64,000 nt of DNA from Gossypium raimondii (lineage: Eukaryota > Streptophyta > Magnoliopsida > Malvales > Malvaceae). The notes under the pieces are model-generated. The model was not told the DNA's origin and made no database searches. It saw only the letters and a list, made by a program, of their open reading frames with translations. Shown here piece by piece: positions 24,907-36,319 of the stretch. Position 1 is the stretch's first letter. The number at the start of each line of letters is the position of its first letter. The DNA lies in NCBI RefSeq assembly GCF_025698545.1, contig NC_068577.1:2017501-2081500 (forward strand). Direction: 5' to 3'. A program made the position numbers and the translations under genes.

Positions 24907-25455
24907 ATTATTGGGTAAACTTCTTTAAGACACTAAATTATTAGGAATTATGCGTTTTGTTCACTCAATTTTAAAAAATTACGAAATCATCACTGAATTA
25001 TTCGAAAGCTTCATTCAAGTCATTGGACTATTAAAATTATTGTTGTATGGCATTCTTTGTTTGTACTATCTGCACCAATCGGAAATTTTTTTTCCCTTCT
25101 CTTCTATAATTCAGCTTTTTTTTCATGAAATATTTTTGAATGTCACAAATTGCGAATCAAAATCCAAACAGCTTTTTTATCTGATCTTCGACATAGATAG
25201 TCAGATTGATTTGGATTTAATGTATGTTATTCTATTTGTTGATAGGTACTGATCCACCATATCGATAGTCACTTGGAGCTCGCTAGCTAGACTTTTTTTT
25301 AAAAATAAAAAACTTAACAGTCCAATGACTTAAATAAAAACTTTCGAATAGTTTAGTGACTTGATTGAAAATTTTCAAATAATTTATTGATCATTTTGTA
25401 ACTTTTTGAGGTCGAGTAACTAAAATATAAACTTACTAATAGTTTAATAATCTTG
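24907..25455. repeat. Fold-back element with ~130-bp inverted arms
   Basis: The left arm (ttcactcaattttaaaaaattacgaaatcatcac...) is complementary, with mismatches, to the right arm ending '...gatcattttgtaactttttgaggtcgagtaactaaaa'. The loop holds about 250 bases without coding content. The same family occurs at 3697/11231, 34300 and 35905. Confidence 0.75.
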
Positions 25456-25469
25456 GATATATCCTACCT

Positions 25470-25890
25470 TAATTTTTTCATTAATATTAAAAATGTATTC
25501 AAATCATGATACTGCTACAATTTATCGTTAAGTTACTGATAATTTAAACAAAATATATCATAACTAATTGGTTTACTCACGACCCAATCCGACCCATAAA
25601 AAAATCAATCATCCACCAAAAATTCCATATATTATTGGACTATCATGTGGTTGAAAAAAAATTGTACTTTTCAGCCACAAGATAATTCAAAGGTACAAAG
25701 ATTTTTTTGAGGTTGAATCGAATCATGAATAAATAAGTTGAGTATGATATATTTTATCTAAATTATCAATAATTTAACAAGAAATTATAACAGTGTCATG
25801 ATTCAAATAAAATTTTAATTTACAAGGATTATTTGGAGTAATTTTAGTAGGAAAAATAGTAGTACAGGGACTCCAGGTAGAATTTAACCT
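25470..25890. repeat. Fold-back element, second family, copy 1
   Basis: The left arm includes 'tattcaaatcatgatactgctacaattt' and the right arm 'aaattataacagtgtcatgattcaaata', its near complement. The centre has 'gacccaatccgaccca' and 'cagccacaagataattcaaaggtac' blocks. A second copy begins about 75 bases downstream. Confidence 0.7.
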
Positions 25891-25964
25891 TTTTTATGCC
25901 TAAATGAAACATGTGCCCTCAACTTTTCTCTTTTTAGAATCTAAATAAATTATCAACTTTTTTT

Positions 25965-26440
25965 TAGGGTTAAAGTCTATCTAGAGTCCCTATGCTACTA
26001 AAGTTACTTCAAATTAGTCATTGTAATTTAAAAATTTATTTAAATCATGACACTGTTACAATTTGTCGTTAAGTTACTAATAATTTGGACAAAATATATC
26101 ATACCTAACTTATTTACCCAATCCCCGATCTACTTGATAAAAAAACCCAACGACCCCCCCAAAAAAATCCATGTATTTTTGAACCATTTTATAGCTGAAA
26201 AGATCCATTAAATATATTATTTTCAGCCACACGATAGTTCAAAAATACATAATTTTTTTGGGATGGTTGGATTTTTTTATGAGTTGGGTCATGAGTAAAT
26301 TAATTAGTTATGATATATTTTGTTTAAATTATCAATAACTTAATAACAAATTGTAGCAGTGCCATGATTTGAATAAAATTTAATTTACAAGGACTAATTT
26401 AGAACAATTTTTAATAGAGAGACTAAAATAAACTTTACAT
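25965..26440. repeat. Fold-back element, second family, copy 2
   Basis: The same layout as the copy at 25470: arms 'ttatttaaatcatgacactgttacaatttgtcgtta' and its complement near 26340-26375, with the central 'cagccacacgatagttcaaaaatac' block. Arms pair over about 100 bases. The two copies are in the same orientation. Confidence 0.7.
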
Positions 26441-28094
26441 ATAATATATGAACTCAGAGTCGATATTAACCTTTTTTGCACCTAAATAAAACATGTACCA
26501 CTGACATTACTTATCGAATCTAAAAACTCCACTGACAACGCATCAAATGATTTTCCATAGTCAAAGGATACAAAATATATAATTCACAACATTGTTGACT
26601 TCCAGAGGATCATTGGCTGTATAAGCTTGAATTTGCATATCAATTATTGGACCTCACATTATTCAAATATCAATACATATTCCAATTTAATATTTTATAT
26701 AATTAATATTTAATTATTTAACCGATAATTTATTATGATATTTGTATTTGTTATGTATGTAAAGTTTTAAACTAATCGATATTTCTATCATATCGATCTA
26801 AAATATTATCTACATTAATATATTTTTAACGATTAATTTTTTATATAAAATAAATAATTAGAAAATTTTAAGAGTAAACTACCTATTTAATCACCCGGGT
26901 TTACCCACGTTCCTATTTTGGTTACTCATTTAAAAAATTTGTTATTTTAGTCACTCCTAATAGATAAATTGTTAATTTTAGTCACTCCTGGTAGATAAGT
27001 TGTCAATTTTAGTTACTCTACCGTTAAAATGGTTTTTATCACCGAATGGAATGTTGACGTGTCTTGGTATATTAACAAAATTAGCCCTCAATATTTACAT
27101 ATTTTATTAATTTAATCCTGATTTTGAAAAAAAAATTAACCCTTAATATTTACACATTATATCAATTTGGTCATGGTCCTCAATATGAGTTCTCTAAGCA
27201 ATCTAATTTTCATAAGTGGGCTAGATATCTTCTAAATTAACAGTTCAATCTGTTTACGTTGTTCAATAAATTGCCTGTACTCAAATATGGAAACTGTCGT
27301 TACATAACTCCAGTGCTGGGAAATGGGCACTTCCTTGACTCTTAAAAACTAATTTCATATTTTTCAACAACGCGACTTAACCCATCAAGTCACCAATTCA
27401 ATTGGTTTGCTTAAAACTTAAAATTTGATATTCATTATTCAAATTTAATTTAATTTAACTTAATTTTCAATAATTAATAGAGTCAAATGTTACTATAACT
27501 ATATAATTTTTTCTTAAATTGTGTTATTTATGTTCTTAAATAGATTATTTATACTTATATTTTATTTATTATTGATTTAGGTGAATAATTGGACAAAAGT
27601 GCTTAAAGTTTGTTTTTGATAACAATTTTGCAGAGTGAACTATCAACATGACATTACTTTAGTATTTTGACCATAATTTGAACTACAGAACTCCATTTTA
27701 GGCCTATAATATATCGAATCGAAGGAAATCGAGAGATCCAACTGAAGTCATGATAGCTTGAGCCCAGGAAACATCAAGAAAGTGTTCAAAATAGGCCTGA
27801 AAGTTTGATGTGAAAATTATCAAAAAAACCTAGAATAGCTCTACTTTATTTAACTAAGGATATTTTTGTATTTTCTCCAATATATTAATTATTTTTTCAT
27901 ATAAATAGGCACTATTAGGTTAAGATTAAAACATATCTAGACATAGCCACCTAGTATTATTTTTACCTTTTGTGTTTTATTTTCTTTATGAATTTCTAAA
28001 CTTTCTTTTCTAGTTAAAGGATTATCGAAGTTTGATTCTATAATTTATTGAGTCTTAATTTGTGTTTAATGTTTATTTGTTCTTTAGGATTTAC
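26441..28094. other. Gene-free spacer
   Basis: No gene is supported. A small direct repeat (tttagtcactcctaatagataaattg / tttagtcactcctggtagataagttg) lies at 26945-27010. From about 27600 to 28090 the sequence reads like a low-copy retroelement remnant without a coding frame, into which the hAT-type MITE at 28095 inserted. Confidence 0.4.
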
Positions 28095-28539
28095 TAGAGG
28101 TGATCATGGGTCGGGCCGGGCCGGGTTCGGGTCATGCCCAGACAAAATTTTAGGCTCGTTTTCTAGGCCCGAGCCCGACCCAAAATATGTGCCTAAAAAT
28201 TTGTCCAAGTCCAGCCCGAAAGAAAATTGCTAATCCCGAGCCCGGCTCGGCTCGGCCCATATTAAATTTTACAACACCAAAAAAGTATATATTTAATATA
28301 TATTTGATTAAAAAGTATATTTGATTAAAAATAAAATATATATATTTAATATATAATTCGGGCCGGGCCGAGCCAGGCCCGTGCCAAAAAAGTTTTACCC
28401 GAGGGCTGGCTCGTTTTCTAAACGGACCTCATTTTTTTGTCCAAACCCATATTTCGGGCCTATATTTTTACCCGAACCCTCCCATTTTTTGGGCGGACCA
28501 TCAGGCCGGGGCGGGTAGCCCAACCCATGATCACCTCTA
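28095..28539. mobile_element. hAT-type MITE, 445 bp, with 8-bp target duplication
   Basis: Termini are TAGAGGTGATCATGGGT and its exact complement (17 bp). They are flanked by GGATTTAC on both sides (28087-28094 and 28540-28547). An 8-bp duplication and a TAGNG start are hallmarks of hAT transposons. The interior alternates GC-rich blocks (gggccgggccggg, gcccgacccaaa) with AT-rich sequence and has no transposase. Confidence 0.88.
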
Positions 28540-28547
28540 GGATTTAC

Positions 28548-29650
28548 ACATCTTCTATTTAAATTACTGTTGCGTAGGTTTGTTAAATATGTGACCAATA
28601 TTTGAAAACTTAGAATGCTTACCTTGTCAATTAGAATAATTAAATTTATTCTAATACTTATGACGAACTAAATAAGTGTGTATGTTATAGTTTATGATTA
28701 TGTGGTGTGAATGTTTGATCTAAGCTTAAATAAACCTCATTGAGGTGAGTTTGTTGGTTAGAATTAAGTCTATCTTGTTCTCAATGTTGCTAGTAAGTTA
28801 AATCTTGGACATTGAGTTGCTAAATTATTTATTAGTTAAGGAAATAATTTCAAACGAGTTGTCTCTTAGTTATCGAACAAGTAACGAGAGATTGGTTGCC
28901 TGATGTTGAGTTAACAACTAGAATTAATTTATTAAAGGTATTTAAAATATCCTTGTGTCGATGATTGGATTTATGAATCAAATGAAGATTTTAACTTTGA
29001 CTAGAGATTTTCCTCATTGATTTTCGGAAAGTATCAATTATTGCTTTCTTCATTAAGTTTTTAATTTAAATTTAGTTTTGATTTTCCAAAAAACCCCATC
29101 ACATTGACTCTACTTGTTTTTGTTTAAGAAATAAAGTTATATATGACCCTACTTATTGTTATCTATTAATATTATATTTTCAAATAAATTTTTATTTTTA
29201 TAGGTCTCGACAGTCTAACATATCTGAATTCATTTATTTATATGAATACGAACTTGAATATATTCGGATCATAAAATTTCAAATAAATTAAACAAACTCA
29301 ATTTATAGTATTTAAAAGTACTAATATCCTCTCTTTTTTTTTCTTTCCTAACAAGTTTTATATTGTTACTTTTAAAAAAAAAATGTAATGAAACTAAAAT
29401 GTGAAATAACTGCATAATGAATCTAGATAAACAGTTGTCTAGGCGCATTTGGACTTAGACAAATGGTTGTCTAAGTTCATTATGGACTTTAATAATTTTA
29501 AATAATTTCAAAAATTTTAATTTCTTATAAAATTTTTAAAAATTCTATAAATTTTTTATAATTATTTAAAAAATCACTCCAAGATAAACAATTTATCTAG
29601 ATTCAAGGTCTTTTAAATAATTATTAAATTTTTTTGAGATATATTTACAC
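28548..29650. other. Gene-free spacer
   Basis: The sequence continues the retroelement-like stretch broken by the MITE, then becomes AT-rich with 'aattttaaataatttcaaaaatttt' runs near 29490-29560. I find no supported gene. Confidence 0.4.
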
Positions 29651-29704
29651 ATATATAAAATGTGCGTTAATAAGATTAATTTGCATGTGCAAGCCGGAAA
29701 AACT

Positions 29705-30379
29705 TCACACGCGTGAAATACATCCTAAGGAGGTCTTCGCCAATACGCTAAAGAGATTAGGTCTACATTTCAAATGCTTCAACCAGCTCCAACGATGGCC
29801 TCTCTTGCCATCAACACTGCGACCGTTACGGACGTCCACCATTGCAATATCATCGGTGGCCACTGGAGGAAACATGGGTAATGGGTGGTTTCTTCTACTT
29901 TGTCTTTTCTTCATTTCATTTAACTCCACCTTAGGTTCTATCTTTGATATCCCTATCAAAACCTTGTGCTTTCCGAAAGAAGAATAGCTTTGAGACCTAA
30001 AACCTTTGGTTGAAAAAGAAGAATTCGCCTTCGAATTCAATAAATAAAAAGAACCCAAATCATTTTTGTTGTTGTTGAATTGCTTGGCTGAAGATAAACG
30101 GAAAAGATGCCTACTTTGATCACCATCACCATCACCATCAACAAACCCTTGATCCTTGATGAGTTTACCACAAAAGACGACGACATTTTCTTTGTTGTTG
30201 TTTAAGGGAGTTTTTGGAATGAAGGGAAACTCAAAAATATCATGATCATAAGAAGGAGAGTTTGGTGAGTGGTGAGAAGTATCATCAAGGTCTTGGTCAT
30301 TTTCAAGAGAAAGATCACAAAAGGAGAGAGTTTCTTCAAGCTCTTCTTGGTTGATGTTATAAGTGTTGTTTCTATCCAT
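29705..30379 (-). CDS. Plant-specific protein of unknown function, tandem copy A
   Basis: A single exon encodes 224 residues. The start is MDRNNTYNINQEELEETLSF: it is the first Met shared by all three tandem copies, and the upstream in-frame extension covers a TATA-like region. Visible blocks are EETLSFCDLSL (about 15-25), a Ser/Asp-rich spacer, DIFEFPFIP (about 47-55), VVFCGKLI, a poly-acidic GDGDGDQSRHLF, GSFYLLNSK, KHKVLIGISKIEPK, EMKKRQSRRNHPLPMFPP, and a basic tail ending SLGCISRV. No signal peptide, membrane segment or catalytic motif is seen. From memory it resembles plant proteins such as At1g16500/At1g79160, whose database name 'filamentous hemagglutinin transporter' is not meaningful. 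Function unknown. Confidence 0.75.
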   Translation of the reverse strand: MDRNNTYNINQEELEETLSFCDLSLENDQDLDDTSHHSPNSPSYDHDIFEFPFIPKTPLNNNKENVVVFCGKLIKDQGFVDGDGDGDQSRHLFRLSSAKQFNNNKNDLGSFYLLNSKANSSFSTKGFRSQSYSSFGKHKVLIGISKIEPKVELNEMKKRQSRRNHPLPMFPPVATDDIAMVDVRNGRSVDGKRGHRWSWLKHLKCRPNLFSVLAKTSLGCISRV

Positions 30380-30454
30380 TTTTTCTTTGGTGAGGGGGAG
30401 TTTGAGAAAGAATATGGGTGGTATACTTTTGTAGAGTTTGGTAGGACAGTTTAG

Positions 30455-30466
30455 GTTTATATATAC
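30455..30466 (-). promoter_or_regulatory. TATA box of tandem copy A
   Basis: Minus-strand TATATATAAACC lies about 75-85 bases upstream of the ATG. The surrounding block ccatacatgtatata...aaacc is conserved before copies B (34048-34060) and C (37083-37096), while flanking intergenic sequence is not. Confidence 0.55.
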
Positions 30467-30469
30467 ATG

Positions 30470-31130
30470 TATGGTTTGGGGTTCTAGAGAGTGATGTGGG
30501 ATATACATAGTTAGATATAGTTGCTTTGAAAGGAAGACTTCTAGAGGGGAGAAATGGTCAAATATAGACAAATTAGTGAGAGAAGACTTACTAGAATGAA
30601 TGATAATAAACAATGAGAAGGAGAAGCATTGATTAAGAACAATAATAATATAAAATCAGAACTTATATAGAAAGAAAGAAGAAGAGAAGATTTTATAATC
30701 CATACCATATCTTTAGGATCTTGTTTCCATATCAAAACTTATATAGAAAGAATTTTGTGGGTCTGCAGCACATTGTATATGGTTGAATTATATATATAAA
30801 AAGTTGGTTTATGGTGATTAGAGTGGGTAAATTAAATATGGCTGCCAAAAGCACCCTGCACAATACTGCTATATGTTTAAATCCTTACAAGGTCCTAAAC
30901 AGATACATTTCTCACTTGTGGCTTCCCCTTTGCTCATCCAAACTATTACTCGGTTGTGGGGCGAGGTTCCTTCGACGAATTTTAAGATTGGATGAGTGGA
31001 AACTTTGTTTTTGTCATCAGTAATCAATCAAGGTATTATTGTGACATAAGGGTTCAACTCGTTGACTCGTGAATTAATTAAATTGATTAAATTAATTGGT
31101 AGAATTGGTTAAATCGATTTTCTCTTTTTC
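30470..31130. other. Spacer upstream of copy A
   Basis: The first ~130 bases upstream of copy A are related to the same region of copies B and C (cttcctttgaaagcaa-type and agtctt ctctcac-type blocks), so the promoter was duplicated with the gene. Beyond about 30780 I recognise nothing. Confidence 0.4.
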
Positions 31131-31132
31131 AA

Positions 31133-31520
31133 TTGAATCGGACAAATCAGTTAGACCAAAAATTGATGGTATTAGGGAAGGATGAATTATCCAGGATTAA
31201 AGCGAGATCAATGTTAGAAGGGCTACGTTTATTATGGGATAAGGGATATCGTCAGGTTGAACTTGAATGTGATAATGCCATTTTGGTGAAAATAATTTTG
31301 GTTGGAGAGGCTTTTGATAGTCATTTTGTGGAACTATAAGCTATTCATAAGTTGATACAAAAGAATTGGAGGATCCGTATCCGTCATATTCCTAGAGCTC
31401 ATAACGCAGTAGCGGATTTCATGGCCAAGCATGCCTTTCACAGGTATCTAGGTATTTATAGAATCCCCACATTCTGTGCGGGAGCTAGTGCAGAAGGATA
31501 TTATGGAGCGTGAGAGATTC
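31133..31520 (+). pseudogene. RNase H-domain fragment of a LINE-type retroelement (copy 1)
   Basis: A frame from about 31160 gives KARSMLEGLRLLWDKGYRQ, ELECDNAILV and, after an in-frame stop at 31337-31339, IHKLIQKNWRIRIRHIPRAH then ADFMAKHAF. This order (A..EGL..AW..G...V.LE.DN...V, then RHI.R..N..AD..AK) is the RVT_3/RNase H fold found at the end of plant LINE polyproteins. The stop and a later frame break show it is dead. There is no reverse transcriptase nearby. Confidence 0.75.
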
Positions 31521-33255
31521 TTCCATTTCGACCTAATTATGATTTTAATCCCTCTACTATGTTGAAATTTGCAAACAAATCTATCTACTTTAATTTGATA
31601 AAATTTTAATCTCTATTTCTATAATCTAGTTCTTATATGCTTTTACATTTTTAATTCATTAAATAATAATTTTATTGGCGTAATGACAAATTTTGTCATT
31701 AACATTTATATATTTTTCAATTTGACCCTTTTTTTTTTGAGTTAAACTTGAACCTTAACCTTTTAAAAAAAAACCAAATTTGGCCATCAACCTTTTTTAG
31801 TCAAATAACTTCAACAAAATATTGACCAAAACATGAGATTTTTATACATGGCAATTCAAGTGTATTTCATGCTCTCTTTTTTTGAATTTTATCAACTTAT
31901 TAATATTATTATTTTGAATATTTTTAAAATTTTAAAACATTTATTCATATAGTGCCATGTCAACATGAAGTACATGTAAATTACCATGCAGTTATCACGC
32001 CAACATCGTTAAAAACTAATGTTTTGTCAACATTATTGTTAAAAAAGAGGTGATTTGACTCCTTTTGAAAGGCTAATGATCTAATTTATCTAAAAAAAGA
32101 ATAAGGATCAAATTGACAAAAATACAAACATGGAATGTTAAATTATACATTTTTTATTTTACATACAATTAATATAAAGTAAAATTATTCAAATTGTTAA
32201 ATATAATTAAAATGAATTAATTATTTTGAAATTACAACAATAAAAAATATACTCTATTCTTCATTCTTCAATAAGAAGGCTAATTAAAGCAAATTTCCAG
32301 TGATTAATTTCTATCTGGTTGGGTTTACAAGTCTATAAAATTAGAGGATTTATTTTTTAAATAAATACTATTATTTAATAAAAATAATTTTAAAATAATT
32401 ATTTTTTATTCAAAAGATTAGAAACCCGCCGGTCAATTCTGGTTGTGGTCTCCTACTATGTTTAAATTTATGATTTAGTATCTATACTTTAATTTGATAT
32501 AATTTGATTTTTCTATGTAATATTATTAATTAATCAAAATAGTCAACACCCTTAATTGTTTCGATTAAAATAATAAGGCGAAAGTTTTTCTTGAAAAACA
32601 CATTTTAACTTATCATGCCGAAATATATTTTGTGTGTGTGCGGTAGAAAGGTTTTTAATAAAAATTCACGTCATCATTTTAGCAATTAATAGTTAATGAC
32701 ATAAACTATTCGGATTGATTAATGCCATTATAAAAGTAGACAGAGGATCAAATTATGTCAAATTAAAATATAAAGACTAAATCCTAAGTGTGAGCATAGT
32801 AGAGGGATCAAAATTGAAATTTTACCATTACCTTATAATGACTAAAATGATGGAAAAAAGAGTTATTTTATTAGTTAGTCCAAAACATTCTTAATGATTT
32901 ATATAACTGACAATTTTATCATTATAAGACAAAAAGTGCCATCAATTAGCCCAAAAGTGGAAAAATTAAATTTTTAGTTAATTATATACTATTATAATTT
33001 TTATCAAATAGATTTATTATTATTTTACATCTATTTTTTTTATAAATTATTGTTCTTTTAGTCACGTGAACAGAGAGAGTGAAGTAATTCAAATTTGGTG
33101 TGCGAAATTGCAAAGACTTGGTGTTTAAGTAATTAATAAAGAAAATTAAAAAGAATAATAATATTTATTATTTAAATAACTACAAATAATGAAAAATAAA
33201 AATATAAAATGTACATTAATAAGTTTAATTTGCTCATGCGAGTTGAAAAACAGCT
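31521..33255. repeat. Spacer with two to three degenerate fold-back elements
   Basis: Inverted arms are visible at about 31690-32130 (tttgacccttttttttttgag... against ...aaggatcaaattgacaaaaa) and 32440-32815 (tcctactatgtttaaatt... against ...gcatagtagagggatcaaaat). The rest is AT-rich. Downstream of about 33060 the sequence resembles the 3' flank of copies A and C (gtcacgtgaa...gtgaagtaattcaaatttggtg). Confidence 0.5.
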
Positions 33256-33939
33256 TCACATGACTCGTGGAATACATCCCAAGGAGGCCTTTGTCGCTGT
33301 GCTGAAGAGATTGGGTCTACATCTCAAAGGCTTTAACAGGCTCCAACGATGACCTCTCTTGCCACCGGCATTGCAACCGTCACCGGTGTCCACCACCGCC
33401 ATATCACCGTTGGCCATGGGTGGAAACATGGGTAATGGGTGGTTTCTTCTGCTTTGTCTTTTCTTCATATCACTTAACTCCATCTTTGGTTCTATCTTTG
33501 TTATCCCTATTAAAGCCTTGTGTTTTCTTAAACAAGAATAGCTTTGAGACCTAAAACCTTTGGTTGGTAAACAAGAATTTGGCTTTGAATTCAATAAATA
33601 AAAAGAACCCAAATCATTTTTGTTGTTGAATTTCTTGGTTGAAGAAGATAAATGGAAAAGATACCTGCTTTGATCACCATCACCATCACCACCAACAAAC
33701 TCCTTCTCCTTGATCAGTTTACCACCAAAAACTATGTCGTTTGCTTTGTTGTTGTTGTTGTTTAAGGGAGTGTTTGGGATGAAGGGAAACTCAAAAATAT
33801 CATGGCCATAAGAAGGAGAGTTTGGTGAGTGGTGAGAAGTATCATCAAGGTCTTGATCATTTTCAAGTGAAAGATCACAAAAGGAGAGAGTTTCTTCAAG
33901 CTCTTCTTGGTTGATGTTATAAGTATTCTTCCTATCCAT
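33256..33939 (-). CDS. Plant-specific protein of unknown function, tandem copy B
   Basis: A single exon encodes 227 residues and starts MDRKNTYNINQEELEETLSF. It is very close to copy A through EETLSFCDLSLENDQDLDDT and DIFEFPFIPNTPLNNN, with an Asn-rich expansion (NNNNKAND). It shares KHKALIGITKIEPK, MKKRQSRRNHPLPMFPP and the tail SLGCIPRVM. Upstream of the ATG is a run of about nine to ten G on the plus strand (33954-33966), an indel-prone site in the leader. The frame is intact, so the copy may be functional. Function unknown, as for copy A. Confidence 0.75.
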   Translation of the reverse strand: MDRKNTYNINQEELEETLSFCDLSLENDQDLDDTSHHSPNSPSYGHDIFEFPFIPNTPLNNNNNKANDIVFGGKLIKEKEFVGGDGDGDQSRYLFHLSSSTKKFNNKNDLGSFYLLNSKPNSCLPTKGFRSQSYSCLRKHKALIGITKIEPKMELSDMKKRQSRRNHPLPMFPPMANGDMAVVDTGDGCNAGGKRGHRWSLLKPLRCRPNLFSTATKASLGCIPRVM

Positions 33940-34299
33940 TTTTTCTCTGGGGAGGGGGGGGGGGGTTTGAGAGTAAAATGATGGGTTTTTCTTTGAGAAA
34001 GAAATATGGGTGGTGTACTTTTGTAGAGTTTGGCAGGTCAATTTAGGTTTATATACATGTATGGTTTGGCATCTAGATGGGGTGAGGTGGATAAAAATAA
34101 GGGGTTGCATAGTTTATTATAATTGCTTTCAAAGGAAGGCTTCTAGAGGGACAAAAGATCAAATCTAGACGTAGTAGTGGCAGAAGACTTACTGGATTGA
34201 ATGGTAATAAGCAATGAAAAGGAGAAGTATTGACTAAAAGTTGCTAGAATACAACAATACAAATTACAAATAATAGTATAAAATCAAAAGGGTAAATTA

Positions 34300-34795
34300 C
34301 ATTCATGGTAACTAAACTATTAGTAAATTTTCACTTTTATCACTCAACTTTAAAAAGTTACAAAATGGTAACTAAACTATTCAAAAGATTTTATTTAAGT
34401 TACTGAGCTGTTAAAATTATCACTATATGACCTTCTTCGTTCTCATCTTTGGCTCCAAGCAAAAGGGTAAACTTTCCCTTCTATTCTACAGATTAGTTTT
34501 TTTATGAAACAACTTCAAACATCATAAATTTGTGAATTAAAATCCGAATAGTTTTCTTCTTCAATCTACAACACCAACCATCGAATTAAACTTGGATCTA
34601 AGGAATGTTTTTCTATTTGTCTATGGGTATTGTTCTATCGTACTAATCGTCGAATCATCTCTCAAAGCTCGCCAACCGAATACTAAAAAAAGACTTAACA
34701 ATCTAATGATTTAAATGAAAACATTAGAATAGTTCAGTTACTATTTTAGAATTTTTTAAAGTTGAAAGACCAAAATCTAAATTTATGTAGTTCAC
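34300..34795. repeat. Fold-back element, first family
   Basis: The left arm 'ggtaactaaactattagtaaattttcacttttatcactc' pairs with the right arm '...ttttttaaagttgaaagaccaaaatctaaat'. The internal block 'gaccttcttcgttctcatctttggctccaagcaaaagg' is the intact form of what is split between 4025 and 11231. Confidence 0.7.
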
Positions 34796-34799
34796 CTAA

Positions 34800-36319
34800 A
34801 TCAAAACTTATTTAGGAAGAAAGATAAAGGTAAGGCTGACAATGGAGTGGGGCGGCGACAAATATTGCTAAAATCCATCACCGCTCCATCTGCCTCACTC
34901 TACTATGAATGTATAATTTTAAAAACCACTAACATCTCATTAATAGATGTTGGGTATTTGCCCCACCCTACTCCGCTTCAATTTAAATTTTACCACTCAT
35001 TTTTAATATTAAAAAAATATTTTTTCTATATTATGTAATTACATTTTTACCATTTTAATAAATTATACATATATAGCCGCTCAATACTTACCATCAAAAT
35101 TGAGGGATTCAAATCATTAGGACAGCAGCCAAATAAGAAGTCAACAAAATAAAATGATCGCATACGCGCGCGTATGTCACACTCGATCCATACTAAAATT
35201 TTCTTGTGGTTGAATTAAATATCGCTACCCTTTTTGCCAGTAGAAACCATTTGGATTAATATACATAACTTGATTTTAAGGTTTAAGTTAAGTATGTAAA
35301 GCTTTATTTTGGTCCAATTAAGTGTTTGAATTTAGTTTTAAGATTTAATTTAGTATTCGAATTTAGTTTATTGATTTAAATTAATAATTGAACTTAGTTT
35401 TTCGATTCAATTAGTCTAAATAGTTAATATCGATAATTTTTAATTAAAATATTACATGATTATATATAAATTAAATATCCTAAGAGTCTTAGAAATAACA
35501 CGGCTTCTCATTTTTTTAGGTTTTTTTATATTGAAAGACAATAATCAAATTTCAATTTTGGTCCATATACTACTAAAACTTGAGATTTAATCATATGCTT
35601 TAAATTTTGTCGTAATTTGGTCTCTCTACTTTTATAATGTTACTAGTTAGTCTAAACAATTAATATTGTTAACCATTTCAATCAAAACTTGAAATTTTAA
35701 ATATGAGAAGTAGAGGGATTAAATTCTTCAAAATAAAAGTAAGGGACTAACTTCCAAACGTGCGAAGTATATAGGAACTTAGAGCATACTTTAACCATAA
35801 TTTGACAAAAACAAATAATCAACTCAAACACTAAATTGAGTTGGAAATCATAGTAGTTTTAATTTATACTATGGTACAAAAATTGGGTTTTAGGTTTAAC
35901 TACGTTCAAGGTCACTAAGCTATTAGTAAGTTTACGTTTTGGTCACTCAATTTTAAAAAATTACAAAATGGTCATTAAATTATTCAAAAGCTTTCATTTA
36001 AGTCACCGAACTATTCGAAAGTTTTTATTTAAGTAACTGAGTTGCTTTCCTTGTTAGAAAAAATTAGTTCGGCCAGTGAGCTCCAAACGACGATTTAACG
36101 ATTAGTACGGTGAATTAATATCCATCGATGAGTAAAAGACATACCTTTGTTCTTTTAGTCACGTGGAAGGGAGTGAAATAATTCAAATTTGGTGTGCAAA
36201 ATTGCAAAGAAGAGATTAGTAAAAAATTTAAAAATAATAATATCACAATAACTACAAATAATAAAACATACACATATATAAAATGTGATTAGTTTGCTCG
36301 TACGAGCAAGAAGACAACT
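34800..36319. other. Spacer between copies B and C with fold-back remnants
   Basis: Degenerate fold-back sequences lie at about 35550-35810 and 35905-36125; the latter is the left half of the first family and ends within 'attagtacggtgaattaatatccatcgatgag'. Around 34840-34870 and 34960-34985 are 'ggagtggggcggcgac' and 'ccccaccctactccgctt', perhaps arms of another small inverted element. No gene is supported. Confidence 0.45.
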
